Position numbers and translations under genes: made by a program. The notes under the pieces are model-generated. The model was not told the origin of the DNA. It did no database searches and saw only the letters and a program-made list of their open reading frames with translations. A DNA stretch of 64,000 nucleotides from Paenibacillus tepidiphilus. Lineage in GTDB: Bacteria > Bacillota > Bacilli > Paenibacillales > Paenibacillaceae. This document shows positions 8,979 to 17,905 of the stretch, in pieces. The stretch is taken from contig NZ_VWRQ01000029.1 of assembly GCF_008635795.1 (NCBI RefSeq), forward strand, positions 1 through 64,000. The letters run 5' to 3'. How positions within the stretch are numbered: the first letter of the stretch is position 1; each line of letters opens with the position of its first letter.

Positions 8979-9956
8979 CTATGCTCCGAAGAAAGGCGCG
9001 GACGAGCGGGCAGAGGCGGCGGCGCCGCTGCAGAAGAACGTTCCGGTCTCGCCGCGGATCGCCGCTCCCGCTTTCTCCAGCGAGGTAATCACCGCGCGCC
9101 GTCCGGGCTTGGATTCTACAAAGCGCAGAGCCGATTCCACCTTAGGCAGCATGCTGCCGGACGGGAATTGCCCTTCGGCGATCCAGGCCCGCGCTTCCTC
9201 CGGCGTTACCTTATCCAGATCCCGCTGCTGCGGCGTACCGTAATGGATCGCCACCTTGTCCACCGCCGTCAGGATGAACAGGTCGTCCAGATCAAGCTCG
9301 GCGGCCAGCCTGGCGCTGGCGGCATCCTTGTCGATGACCGCCTGTGCCGGAATGAGCGCACCGCTCTGTTCAAAGACGGGAATGCCGCCGCCGCCCGCCG
9401 TAATCACGATCTGGCCGGAGGCGATCAGCTTCCGCACCGCTTCCGCCTCCACAATCCGCACCGGCTGCGGAGAGGCTACAACCTGCCTGTAGCCGCGTCC
9501 CGAATCCTCGACGAAGCGCATCTGCTCCGACTCTGCCTTTAGCTGCGCCTCCTCGCGTGAATAGAAGCTGCCGATCGGCTTGCTCGGCTGGAGGAACGCC
9601 GGGTCTTTCTCGTCCACCACCGCCTGCGTTACCACGGAGACCACCTCCTTGCGGATGCCGCGGCGCAGCAGCTCCTCGCGCAGCGCGTTCTGCAGGTGAT
9701 AGCCAATATATGCCTGGCTCATGGCCACGCAATCGTTCAGCGGCACCGCCGGAATGGAGCTGTCGGCCGTGCTCGCCAGACGGAATGCGGACTCGATCAT
9801 CCCGGCCTGCGGACCGTTTCCGTGGGAAACGACGACTTGATGTCCCTGCGCAATGAGGTCGGCAATCGCCTTGGAGGCGTGGGCAGCCAATTGCCGCTGC
9901 TCTGCCGGAGTGCTTCCGAGGGCGTTTCCGCCCAGGGCAATCATGATTTTGCTCAT
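8979..9956 (-). CDS. arcC: Carbamate kinase (catabolic, AllK/ArcC-like)
   Basis: Carbamate kinase converts carbamoyl phosphate and ADP to ATP, ammonia and CO2. The 325-aa protein starts MSKIMIALGGNALG, the family's N-terminal ATP/carbamate loop, and contains VVSHGNGPQAG, QAVVDEKDPAF and ITAGGGGIPVF, all hallmarks of the amino-acid kinase fold carbamate kinases, plus DKDAASARLAAELDLDDLFILTAVDKV. The start was trimmed to the ATG at 9956 because it follows GGAAGGAGTAGAGACAGC. It is the last gene of the operon, only 7 bp after the DUF1116 gene, and no arginine deiminase genes are present. Context therefore says that it harvests ATP from carbamoyl phosphate made by the neighbouring FdrA/DUF1116/DUF2877 proteins, as AllK does in E. 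coli allantoin fermentation. Confidence 0.93.
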   Translation of the reverse strand: MSKIMIALGGNALGSTPAEQRQLAAHASKAIADLIAQGHQVVVSHGNGPQAGMIESAFRLASTADSSIPAVPLNDCVAMSQAYIGYHLQNALREELLRRGIRKEVVSVVTQAVVDEKDPAFLQPSKPIGSFYSREEAQLKAESEQMRFVEDSGRGYRQVVASPQPVRIVEAEAVRKLIASGQIVITAGGGGIPVFEQSGALIPAQAVIDKDAASARLAAELDLDDLFILTAVDKVAIHYGTPQQRDLDKVTPEEARAWIAEGQFPSGSMLPKVESALRFVESKPGRRAVITSLEKAGAAIRGETGTFFCSGAAASARSSAPFFGA

Positions 9957-9963
9957 GCTGTCT

Positions 9964-11382
9964 CTACTCCTTCCCGTCATAGCGGCTTGCATAGGCAAGC
10001 AGCGCCTGTTCAAAGCATTGCTGCGGCGGATGGACAATTCCGGCCCCGATCTGGCCGACTCCCGCCTCTTGATGGGCCATGCCGGTGTTGATTACCGGCA
10101 GGATGCCGGTCTCCAGCACCTTACGAATGTCGATTCCGAGCGCCGACCCGCGGAAATCCAGGTTCGGGATGGTGAACTGGGGGTTCTCCGCTGCACAGAT
10201 TTCATACATCTGCGCACTGTAGCCGACAGCATCCTCGACGGTTCCGCCCACAAACTGCACAATAGCCGGGGCGCCGCCCATGGCGAAGCCGCCGATGCCC
10301 ATCGTCTCCGTAATGGCACTGTCCCCCAGATCGGGAGCGGCGTCGTCCACGGTGTAGCCCGGGAACAATAGCCCCTGCACTTTGTTGGCTGCGAAGGTGA
10401 ACCATTCATCCTTCTGCATTCCGCTTACCCGGATGCCGAACTCAACACCGTTCCGCGCCATCGTCGTCACTATGGTGGAATATTCAACGCCATGCCCCGC
10501 ATCCAGCGCGGCCTTGCAGGCCGGCATCGACAGGTTCAGGAAGTAATGATCGTTATTCCGGATAAAAGCGAGCGTGTCGCGTAAACCTTCACCGTCCAGT
10601 CCGGCAGCGAGCAGATGCCCGCTGATTTCCTTGTAGAACAGCGAAGTCGCCGCTTTGTTGCGGTTGTGGCATTCATCCCCCATATGCAGCGCCTGGGCGG
10701 TAATCGCCTTCAAGTCGATGCCCCCGCTTTCTGCAAGCCCGCGCTTTATGGCCGGCGCGAACACATCCCTGATCCAGTTCAGGCGGCTGATGACCTCGCC
10801 CGAGAATGCGCCGAAGCGCAGCACCTTACCGAGTCCTTCGTTTACCGTACAGTAAGCTTTATTGCCGTGCTCCCGGTTCTCGATGATATGGACGGGCATT
10901 GAAGGCGAGATGATGCCGGCCATGGGCCCTACCGCAGCGTATTCGTTGCACGGCGCAAACCGGACCGCACCCGAAGCGGCCAGCTCGCGCGCCTCTGCCT
11001 CATTCCGGGCCTTTTCCTCGAACAGCAGCGCGCCAATAATTGCTCCCTGCATCGGCCCGCACATGTCTTTCCAGGCGATGGGCGGACCGGCGTGCAGGAT
11101 CAGGTCGGGCTCCATGCCGGGAATGGACGTGAGCGCCGTCCCCATATCCACCAGATAAGGGTGGGCCTCCCGGATGCGCTGGACGGCCAGGCGGTTGGCA
11201 GCTTCAATCTGCTCCCACTCCGCGACCCGGTCGAGCGCCTGCAGCAGAGCGGGGCTGCCGCCGGCAGGCGGCTTCCAGCTGAACTGCACCGATGACGCCC
11301 GCTGTACATCCAGATCGTCCTTGAAGATGGAAGTGCCGATATTGATGATGTTAAGCTCCTCCTGAAACAGGCTGTATCCCAT
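9964..11382 (-). CDS. DUF1116 protein, AllG/YlbE-like carbamoyltransferase component
   Basis: The 472-aa protein belongs to the DUF1116 family (E. coli YlbE). With FdrA and YlbF it has been linked to oxamate carbamoyltransferase, which phosphorolyses oxalurate to oxamate and carbamoyl phosphate. Visible features are the N-terminal NIGTSIFKDDLDVQRASSV, the GPMAGIISPSMPVHIIENR segment, a HMGDECHNRNKAATSLFY motif rich in potential ligands (His, Asp, Glu, Cys, His), and a C-terminal DFRGSALGIDIRKVLETGI. The length matches family members. Start ATG follows AAGGAGGAAGCATAG, which lies inside the end of fdrA, so the two are tightly coupled. The substrate here is inferred from the neighbours and may be a ureido acid other than oxalurate. 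Confidence 0.85.
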   Translation of the reverse strand: MGYSLFQEELNIINIGTSIFKDDLDVQRASSVQFSWKPPAGGSPALLQALDRVAEWEQIEAANRLAVQRIREAHPYLVDMGTALTSIPGMEPDLILHAGPPIAWKDMCGPMQGAIIGALLFEEKARNEAEARELAASGAVRFAPCNEYAAVGPMAGIISPSMPVHIIENREHGNKAYCTVNEGLGKVLRFGAFSGEVISRLNWIRDVFAPAIKRGLAESGGIDLKAITAQALHMGDECHNRNKAATSLFYKEISGHLLAAGLDGEGLRDTLAFIRNNDHYFLNLSMPACKAALDAGHGVEYSTIVTTMARNGVEFGIRVSGMQKDEWFTFAANKVQGLLFPGYTVDDAAPDLGDSAITETMGIGGFAMGGAPAIVQFVGGTVEDAVGYSAQMYEICAAENPQFTIPNLDFRGSALGIDIRKVLETGILPVINTGMAHQEAGVGQIGAGIVHPPQQCFEQALLAYASRYDGKE

Positions 11383-12951
11383 CTATGCTTCCTCCTTTAT
11401 GCTCCGGCCCGCCAACCTTGCGGCAAGCAGCGCGGCTTCCTTGTTGCTCTCCGCGACCAGAACGCCGGCTTCCTCCAGCAGCCGGGTCTGGGACGCCTTG
11501 TCCTGCTTGTCCAGCTCCGTGCCGCAGACATAGGCGACAACGGGCAGGTACCGCCCCTCCGCCTCCGCCGCCCGCCGCGCCTCGCGGATGGCTTCGATGC
11601 TGACGCCGGCCGGGTCGGCATGCGAGCCGTAGCCCAGCTCAAAGTCCAGATACAGCACGGCTGCTGCGGGGTCGCGTCCCTCCTGGACGATCCGCTCGTT
11701 GCGCAGGCCGGGCTCGATCATCGGATGCGGGCGGCCGCGCGTAAATTCGTCGTCCCCTAGATCCAGCAGCGTATGGCCTGTGCTCACGGACACGTCCTGC
11801 AGCTTCTCTTCCGGTTTCTTCGCCACATTGCTTCTGACGGCCAGCCCTTCGCCGCGCAGTATGGAGAGTGCCTCCGCCGTCAGCGTGCCGCCGCAGAACA
11901 GCCCCCGCACATCGGTCTGTCCCGCTGCGAGCCGGCTCCGCTGCCGGTCCGCCTCGTCCAGCAGCTTCCGGAAGCGTTCTCCGGCTCCGGTCCCGCCCGC
12001 CGGCTCTGCCTTCAGGTGACCTGCTGCAAGTTGCGCCGTGTCCAGCAGCGTGGTCGCCGCCGTAAAGCCTGCCTCGCGCAGCGCTTCGGCGTCCCCGTCC
12101 AGAAAGCAGACGACGGCCGGCTTGGCCGAGCCCTCCAGCTCGCGCAGCATCCTCTCCTGCACCGAAGGATGGGGCGGCTTGGAGATCAGCACGATAACCT
12201 CCGTCTTCTCATCGGCCTGAAGGGCACGGATGCCTTCAAGCATCATAATGCCGCCGATCTCCTCATGCAGGTCACGTCCGCCGGTGCCGATGGCCTGCGA
12301 GACCCCCAGACCCAGCCGGTGCAGCTGCACTGTGACCTCCTGCAGGCCCGTACCCGACGCGGCGACGAGACCTACGGACCCGCGCCGGACCTCGTTGGCG
12401 AAGCAAAGGCCGACGCCATTGATGATGGCCGTACCGCAGTCCGGCCCCATCACGAGCAGGCCTTTGCCCGCAGCCAGCTCCTTGACGCGCTTCTCCTCCG
12501 CCAGCGTCACGTTGTCGCTGAAGATCATGACATGCATACCCTGCTTCAGCGCTTTCTCCGCTTCGCGTGCCGCATACTCGCCCGGCACGGAGATAATGGC
12601 CAGATTGGCCTCCGGCAAGGCCTGAACCGCCGCTCCCCATGTCTGGACCGGGGCGCCGCCTTTTTTCTTGTTCCCTCTTTGCGCGTGCAGCAGCCCGTCG
12701 ATCTCCTGAAACGCCTGTTCCAGCGCTTCCTCCGACTCCGCCTTGACTGCAAGGATCAAATCGTTGTCGCCGCAAGCGGCAGCTTCTTCCGTCAGCATGC
12801 CGACATTGGCGAGCAGCTCCTTGTTCATGGGTGTCCCCATCGACACCACGGCCTCTTCAATGCCGTCCAGGCCGTTGATTTGGCCGGTCAGCGACATCAA
12901 GGCCACCGAATCATGGTAAGCGTTCTTCTGAATGGCAATTCTGATCTGCAT
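11383..12951 (-). CDS. fdrA: FdrA, acyl-CoA synthetase-like carbamoyltransferase component (AllF-like)
   Basis: FdrA resembles the alpha and beta subunits of succinyl-CoA synthetase but works with DUF1116 and DUF2877 partners in carbamoyl transfer. The 522-aa protein begins MQIRIAIQKNAYHDSVALM, followed by a Rossmann-like CoA-binding region (NLAIISVPGEYAAREAEKAL), the VMGPDCGTAIINGVGLCFAN motif, and the GTGGRDLHEEIGGIMMLEGI segment that resembles the phospho-histidine loop region of SucD-like proteins. The ATG at 12951 was preferred to the longer frame since GGAGGGAAAGCA precedes it and homologues start at MQIR-type sequences. Its first 41 bp overlap the end of the DUF2877 gene. Expected to act in the cytoplasm. 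Confidence 0.88.
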   Translation of the reverse strand: MQIRIAIQKNAYHDSVALMSLTGQINGLDGIEEAVVSMGTPMNKELLANVGMLTEEAAACGDNDLILAVKAESEEALEQAFQEIDGLLHAQRGNKKKGGAPVQTWGAAVQALPEANLAIISVPGEYAAREAEKALKQGMHVMIFSDNVTLAEEKRVKELAAGKGLLVMGPDCGTAIINGVGLCFANEVRRGSVGLVAASGTGLQEVTVQLHRLGLGVSQAIGTGGRDLHEEIGGIMMLEGIRALQADEKTEVIVLISKPPHPSVQERMLRELEGSAKPAVVCFLDGDAEALREAGFTAATTLLDTAQLAAGHLKAEPAGGTGAGERFRKLLDEADRQRSRLAAGQTDVRGLFCGGTLTAEALSILRGEGLAVRSNVAKKPEEKLQDVSVSTGHTLLDLGDDEFTRGRPHPMIEPGLRNERIVQEGRDPAAAVLYLDFELGYGSHADPAGVSIEAIREARRAAEAEGRYLPVVAYVCGTELDKQDKASQTRLLEEAGVLVAESNKEAALLAARLAGRSIKEEA

Positions 12952-13879
12952 TGCTTTCCCTCCGCTTCCAAACATATAAAGTATCAAGTCCGAAGGCGAT
13001 GCCGGCCAGCATGTCCGTGCCCGAGGTCGAACCCAGGGCCGCCAGTCCGCAGGCAGCCGCCTCCAATCTACGGCCGTCGCCTTCAAGACAGGCTGTGATG
13101 ACGGCAAGAGCCGCCCGGTTCACCTTCCCGGCCAGCGCCTGGCGCAGCATCTCATAGCCAAGAAAGGTGGTCCTTGCCTGCACGCGAGCCAGCCAGCCGG
13201 CTCCGCAGTGCTCTGCCCATTGCCGGCATTCCGGCCGCGCGGCAAGCATGATGCCGAAGAAGCCGGTGATGAAATCATCCGCGGACGGCGTCAATCCGAT
13301 CCCCAGGCCCGCAAATCCGGTCAATGCCCCGTACAGTTCCCGCTCCCCGCCGCTGCGTGCCAGGAGCGCAAGCTTCATCAATTGGCTATACAGCGCCCGC
13401 TCATGCAGCGTTTCCAGCGGAGCCGGCCAGCCGGCGGCCCGCAGCCATGGCCGCCCTGCACCTCCCGGCTTGCCAAAGCGGCGCAGCGCTTCCGTCAGCT
13501 CCGCGAGCCGTTCCGGCGGCGCAGCGGCCATGGGGCCCGGAATGGCCAGGGAAACAAGGCGGGCGGCGGACAAATCGCATATCAGCCATTCTGAGAGCTG
13601 TAGGCTTGAACCTACTATTCGTATTTGATTACAAGGTTTATGGGGTGAGAAAAGCCCGGTAAAATCCCCTTCCCAGTCAAGGATCGCCATACCCGGCGCA
13701 AGAATGGCCGGACGGACGGCAAGAGACAACAGCAGCTGTCCGTCCTTGCCGGCAATATTGATTGTAGATTTGTAGACGCTGTGTATATAAGCTCCGGCCC
13801 ACCTGCCCCCGGCGGCAGAGGGAAGGCGGATGCCTTCCTCCCGCTCGGTGGCCTGCAGCACCAGACTTCCTTCGCTCAT
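12911..13879 (-). CDS. DUF2877 protein, AllH/YlbF-like carbamoyltransferase component
   Basis: DUF2877 proteins (E. coli YlbF) are found with FdrA and DUF1116 and are the third component assigned to oxamate carbamoyltransferase. The diagnostic motif GLGIGLTPSADDFITGFFGIMLAARP is present near residue 200, followed by TTFLGYEMLRQALAGKVNRA. About 322 aa, close to family length. The ATG at 13879 is preferred since AGAGGAG lies about 11 bases before it; an in-frame ATG at 13906 would add MNKRGAGIV and overlap the permease stop. The 3' end overlaps fdrA by 41 bp. Confidence 0.82.
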   Translation of the reverse strand: MSEGSLVLQATEREEGIRLPSAAGGRWAGAYIHSVYKSTINIAGKDGQLLLSLAVRPAILAPGMAILDWEGDFTGLFSPHKPCNQIRIVGSSLQLSEWLICDLSAARLVSLAIPGPMAAAPPERLAELTEALRRFGKPGGAGRPWLRAAGWPAPLETLHERALYSQLMKLALLARSGGERELYGALTGFAGLGIGLTPSADDFITGFFGIMLAARPECRQWAEHCGAGWLARVQARTTFLGYEMLRQALAGKVNRAALAVITACLEGDGRRLEAAACGLAALGSTSGTDMLAGIAFGLDTLYVWKRRESNADQNCHSEERLP

Positions 13880-13898
13880 GACGATGCCTGCTCCTCTC

Positions 13899-15206
13899 TT
13901 ATTCATCCATCCCGGACGGGCTCCGCCGGGGAAGGATGCCGTTCAGCGCAATTGCGGTAAAGCCTCCGATGGCGACGCCCGATTCCAGCAGCACCGCCAG
14001 CGAGGACGGAAAATGCTGAAATGCACTTTCCGGCGCGAGGCCGAAGCCGACGCCCAGGGCCAGCGAGGTCGAGAAGATCATGGCCGAGCGCCGGTCGAAC
14101 GGACCGGCATCCTTCATCTGCGATACGCCGGAGCCGACAATCGACCCGAACATGATCAGCGCTGCTCCGCCCAGCACCGGGGCGGGCATGCCCGCGACCA
14201 CCGCCGAGAATTTGGGAATCAGCCCGAGCGCGATCAGCACGCCTCCGGCGGCTGCGACCGCATAGCGGCTGGCAACCCGGGTGATGCTGATGACTCCGAT
14301 GTTCTGCGCGAAGCAGGTCAAGGGAAATCCATTAAATAGCGGCGCCAGGATGGAACCGATGCCGTCCACGGAAATGGCCCCGGAGAGATGCTTGCGGGTA
14401 ATTTCCTTCTTAACCGCCGCTCCGGTGCCGTAGGTGTTCCCGATGCTCTCAAGCACTGCAGTCAGCTGGGCGATCATCATAATGACGACTGCCGAATAGG
14501 AGAAGGTCGGCCAGCCAAAGTGCAGCAGATCGGGGAAGGACACCCAGGCCGCTTCCTGCACATGGCTGAGCTCCAGCATGCCGAACAAGGCCGAGGCCGC
14601 ATATCCTACTGCAATAGCGATGATGACGGAGAAGGAGGATAGCAGGCCTTTGCGGGATTGGCTCGTTACCAGCAGCACAACCAGCACCAGTCCTCCGACG
14701 ATGAAGCTGGACGGCTTGCCGTAGAAAGCGCCGTCCCCTCCTGCCAGCCAGGTGAATCCCAGCGGCAGCAGGCCGATGCCGATCAGTGCTACGATGGTTC
14801 CCGTCACCAGCGGCGGAATCAGCTGCTGCAGCCGCCCGATAAAAAAGCTCAGCACATAGGCAATAACCCCGCACACCATAGAGGCGCCGAACACGGCCTG
14901 GATACCCATCTCCGTCCCGATGCTGATGCTCGGGGCGATAAAGACAAAAGCTGAGCCCATACAAATGGGCAGCTTTGCGCCCAGATGCCCCAGTCCAAGG
15001 CACTGAATGAGCGTGCCGAGTCCGCTCATCAATAAGCTCCCCTGCACAAGAATCGTAATTTCGGCGCTGGATAGTCCGAGCGCCGCACCGACGATGAGCG
15101 GCACGGCGGCCAGACCGGAGAACAGGGCCAGCACATGCTGGACGCCAAGCACAAGCAGAGAAGGAAAGGGAGGCTTCTCCTCAATCCCGACAAAACGGTT
15201 GTTCAC
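13899..15206 (-). CDS. NCS2-family nucleobase permease (uracil/xanthine type)
   Basis: NCS2 transporters move uracil, xanthine, uric acid or related rings with a proton or cation. The 435-aa protein has about 12-14 hydrophobic segments, an N-terminal LLVLGVQHVLALFSGLAAVPLIVG characteristic of the family, the TAVLESIGNTYGTG helix with a conserved Glu of the substrate site, and the signature QNIGVISITRVASRY. Sequence flavour is closer to xanthine/urate members (PbuX/PucJ type) than to PyrP, but substrate cannot be fixed by eye. The GTG at 15206 is preferred since AGAGGTGA lies 5 bases upstream; an alternative GTG at 15215 overlaps that signal. In context the substrate is probably a cyclic imide such as barbiturate, cyanurate or a pyrimidine/purine breakdown product. 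It lies between the ring-opening enzyme and DUF2877. Confidence 0.87.
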   Translation of the reverse strand: MNNRFVGIEEKPPFPSLLVLGVQHVLALFSGLAAVPLIVGAALGLSSAEITILVQGSLLMSGLGTLIQCLGLGHLGAKLPICMGSAFVFIAPSISIGTEMGIQAVFGASMVCGVIAYVLSFFIGRLQQLIPPLVTGTIVALIGIGLLPLGFTWLAGGDGAFYGKPSSFIVGGLVLVVLLVTSQSRKGLLSSFSVIIAIAVGYAASALFGMLELSHVQEAAWVSFPDLLHFGWPTFSYSAVVIMMIAQLTAVLESIGNTYGTGAAVKKEITRKHLSGAISVDGIGSILAPLFNGFPLTCFAQNIGVISITRVASRYAVAAAGGVLIALGLIPKFSAVVAGMPAPVLGGAALIMFGSIVGSGVSQMKDAGPFDRRSAMIFSTSLALGVGFGLAPESAFQHFPSSLAVLLESGVAIGGFTAIALNGILPRRSPSGMDE

Positions 15207-15330
15207 GCGGCTCACCTCTCAATGAAGAATAAAAGCGGGCCCGGAGTCTTCCCGCTTACGGGAGAGGAACAGCCGCCGCAGGCAGCCCGCCCCTCCTTGT
15301 CCGGCATAATAACTCTAAAGGATGTCGCCG

Positions 15331-16434
15331 TTATACCCGGGCGATCACGCACACCGGGCCGCCCCCATCAGGGCCCTGATGCTCCGCTCCCCCGGATACA
15401 TACACAAGCGGGTCGCGCGTAATGGCGGCAATGGCAGCGTTGACGACAGCCCGCGCCGAGCGGGTATGATTGATATCCGAATCGTCCTGCATCGTGTTTC
15501 TTCTGCCGCGCACCGCTCCGGTCGAGCTGGCCTCCGCTTTGGCGAGCACGTTGACGATGCGGTCCAGCTCCTCCTGCGGCGGCAGGCCTTCGAATTGCAG
15601 TCCCGCCTGCCGCATGGCCGCAAACAGGGCGTCGATATCGATGGCATCCTGCATCACCGCATGCCCGATCGCGAGATCGCTGGCGGAATTGCCGGCATTG
15701 CCGATCACAATGATCTCATCCTTCAGCAGCTCTACACCGGCCGAGGTGGATGCCACGCCGGAGTACAGGCTCCAGTCCTTGCAGATCACTTCATTGGAGA
15801 GCCGCTCTTCTTCGACCTCCCCCAGTGCAAGCGCCACGCCGAGTGCGGAAGCGCCCCGTGAGTAGGCCATGGATTTATAGGTGTCCTGCACAGCCACCTT
15901 TTGTCCCCGCGCCTTGGCCTCCTCGATGCGGTCGGCTGTCAGCAACGGGCATTTGATCTGTACAAAATGCACATCCTGCGGGTCCTCGATGCCCGCGTCC
16001 TTCATCGCGGCGCGCACGCCGTCGGCCACTTCCTTCACCTGGGCCATCGTGCCGATCTCCTCCGGGCGGAAATCCCGGGTAAAGGAGATGCCGGCCGCCA
16101 GGCGCTTGCCTTCCTTCGCCGGCTCGTTCGTTTCTTTACGGGCAAATACGGTCAAATGGGGAGACATGACGCCCTCGGTGCCGCCCGACATGACGAATGC
16201 GATCCGCTCCTGTACCTCTTTCACCGGCAGCTCAAGCTGCTCGGCCATGAAATAGGACAGGGTCTGCGTAGCGAAGCCTCGCGTAAAATCGTTGACGCAG
16301 CCGTTCCCCTCCGTCTTGCCCAGCACGGCGATGATATCGCGGGGGTCGAGCGTGCCTTCGTCGATCAGCTTTTTCAAACCGCTCACATCATCCGGCGAAG
16401 AAGTGGGAATCCGGAATACTTCGACTTTTTGCAT
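15331..16434 (-). CDS. Ring-opening amidohydrolase (barbiturase / cyanuric acid hydrolase family)
   Basis: This family hydrolyses six-membered cyclic imides: AtzD/TrzD open cyanuric acid, barbiturase opens barbiturate to ureidomalonate. The 367-aa length is right, and the threefold repeat with Lys-Ser dyads can be seen: K40 in LGKTEGNG, S83 in MSGGTEGV, K161 in QIKCPLLT, a Ser near 229-231 in VASTSAGV, K299 in LAKAEASS and S347 in VSGGAEHQGP. These positions lie within a few residues of those known for AtzD (42, 85, 162, 233, 296, 345), so the enzyme should be active. ATG at 16434 follows TGGAGGAATGAAACG. It lies in an operon with two permeases and the carbamoyltransferase/carbamate kinase set, and not with biuret or allophanate hydrolases, which makes barbiturate or another imide at least as likely as cyanurate. 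Confidence 0.9.
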   Translation of the reverse strand: MQKVEVFRIPTSSPDDVSGLKKLIDEGTLDPRDIIAVLGKTEGNGCVNDFTRGFATQTLSYFMAEQLELPVKEVQERIAFVMSGGTEGVMSPHLTVFARKETNEPAKEGKRLAAGISFTRDFRPEEIGTMAQVKEVADGVRAAMKDAGIEDPQDVHFVQIKCPLLTADRIEEAKARGQKVAVQDTYKSMAYSRGASALGVALALGEVEEERLSNEVICKDWSLYSGVASTSAGVELLKDEIIVIGNAGNSASDLAIGHAVMQDAIDIDALFAAMRQAGLQFEGLPPQEELDRIVNVLAKAEASSTGAVRGRRNTMQDDSDINHTRSARAVVNAAIAAITRDPLVYVSGGAEHQGPDGGGPVCVIARV

Positions 16435-16460
16435 CGTTTCATTCCTCCAAGTGATATAGG

Positions 16461-17696
16461 TTAGATAAAGAATCCGAGGATACAGAGCAGCGCCGCCACC
16501 GCCACCATATAAGGAGCGTTGATCCTGACGATGCGCTGGATATCCAGCTTGAACGATTGCGACAGGGAGGCTACGTTGATCTGTACGGGGCTCATCTGGG
16601 TGCCGACACCGATGGCGAGCGCTGCGAGGCCGATCTGCAGCAGGGACAGCCCCGATTCCACCATGATCGGCATGACCAGTGTGCTGACACCGACGCTGTA
16701 GCCCCCTGCCGGTATGGCAATGCAGAACGCGATCAGCACGGCGACGGGAAGGGTCACGAAGCTCGGCACCGACTTGATGAAGCCCGCAATATAGGTGAAG
16801 GTCCCGATTTCCGCCAAAATATTGATGAAGCCGAGGAAAATACCGATTGCAAACAGCTTGGTCAGCAGAAACGAGGAATTTTGCACCAGCTCCTCGGCGA
16901 TTTTGCCCGGCGGCTGCCGCGTTACGGCAAAGGCCAGCAGCAGCGTACTGAACATGTTGAACACAGGGCCGAACAGCGAATAGTCGATCAGGCCGTTCAG
17001 GTTCTTGCCGGCGACGACCACGATCAGGAAATAAATCGGCGGCAGCGCCTTGATCAGCTGCTCCTTCAGGTTGACGGATGCGGCCTCCCCTTCCTCTTTC
17101 ATCAGGCTGCCGCTTCTCCATACGCCGAAGGCGGCGACCGCCATACCCAGCACCCACAGGCCGACTGCCAGCGGAAACATAGTTTCGCTGTAAGCCGAGA
17201 TTTCCGCGCCGGAGATTTTGGAGATGGCTGCGGCGTCCGCACCCGAGGGCGAGGTCATGAAGCTCGCAGCCGTCACAATGGCCATGCCGGCGATGAGCGG
17301 CGGCGCCGCCCCGATGACGGTGAACGCCAGCGGCCCCGTCACCATGGTATTGCCCGCGCCGAGCCCCGCGGCATAGGTAGCCAGCGCCTGGATCAGCACA
17401 ATGGCGGCGGCGATCAGATATTGCCGCCGGCCGATGATCCGGCGGCTGAGCCCGAGCAGCGCTTCAAAGCCGCCAAGCTTGGCCAGCACGAGAGCCACGG
17501 CGGAATAGATGACGGGCGTAATGATGCCCGTCATGCCGGGGATCGAGTCCGCTACGATTTTACCGGCTTCGGCAAAGCCGATTCCGCCTACAAGCATCGC
17601 CGCCAGCCCCCCGGCGAGTCCGGCCAGGATCATATGCTTGTTCCGCAGGACAAGCACCAGCATGACCAGCAGCGGCAGTAGTACCAGGATTTGCAT
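16461..17696 (-). CDS. Permease of the ion transporter superfamily (substrate unknown)
   Basis: The 411-aa protein has about 11 hydrophobic segments and a duplicated layout with internal hairpins such as GLGAGNTMVTGPLAF, MTSPSGADAAAISKISG and IPAGGYSVGVSTLVMPIMVE, recalling CitMHS/GntP/DcuC-type anion transporters. It is the first gene after the promoter region, 26 bp before the ring-opening enzyme. It could import an organic acid or export a pathway end product such as malonamate, oxamate or a ureido acid. ATG follows TATTGGAGGCTCATTT. Exact family not recognised with certainty. Confidence 0.72.
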   Translation of the reverse strand: MQILVLLPLLVMLVLVLRNKHMILAGLAGGLAAMLVGGIGFAEAGKIVADSIPGMTGIITPVIYSAVALVLAKLGGFEALLGLSRRIIGRRQYLIAAAIVLIQALATYAAGLGAGNTMVTGPLAFTVIGAAPPLIAGMAIVTAASFMTSPSGADAAAISKISGAEISAYSETMFPLAVGLWVLGMAVAAFGVWRSGSLMKEEGEAASVNLKEQLIKALPPIYFLIVVVAGKNLNGLIDYSLFGPVFNMFSTLLLAFAVTRQPPGKIAEELVQNSSFLLTKLFAIGIFLGFINILAEIGTFTYIAGFIKSVPSFVTLPVAVLIAFCIAIPAGGYSVGVSTLVMPIMVESGLSLLQIGLAALAIGVGTQMSPVQINVASLSQSFKLDIQRIVRINAPYMVAVAALLCILGFFI

Positions 17697-17791
17697 AAAT
17701 GAGCCTCCAATAGTTCAGCATGCACTTTTGTAAGCACTTACATCTTTATTATAGAGAGACACACCGCAGCAGACCATGGCAGAACTATATA

Positions 17792-17810
17792 AAAAAGCGC
17801 AGCGCTTTTT
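17792..17810. promoter_or_regulatory. Short palindromic hairpin upstream of the catabolic operon
   Basis: AAAAAGCG (17792-17799) and CGCTTTTT (17803-17810) form a symmetric hairpin in the 209-bp gap between pucR and the permease. It could be a weak terminator or a regulator-binding palindrome. It lies about 100 bp upstream of the permease start. Confidence 0.4.
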
Positions 17811-17821
17811 GGCACATTTCG

Positions 17822-17851
17822 ACAAAAAACCGCCCGGGAAAGTCCCGGACG
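17822..17851 (-). terminator. Terminator after pucR
   Basis: CGTCCGGGA and TCCCGGGCG form a 9-bp stem with one G-T pair and a CTT loop on the minus strand, followed by a T6 tract. It lies 55 bp after the pucR stop and separates pucR from the operon promoter. Confidence 0.7.
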
Positions 17852-17905
17852 CGGATGTATTAAGTCAATTTTATACAAAAGATAAATAAACGGTTAATTT
17901 GTGCT

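Noticed and set aside
11773..13098. 441-codon plus-strand frame opposite fdrA
   Set aside because: It lies entirely antisense to a well-supported gene in G+C-rich DNA, has no ribosome binding site and no recognisable motif.
16435..17157. N-terminal extension of the ring-opening enzyme (to 608 aa)
   Set aside because: The added part is antisense-frame translation of the upstream permease; the ATG at 16434 has a good GGAGG and family length.
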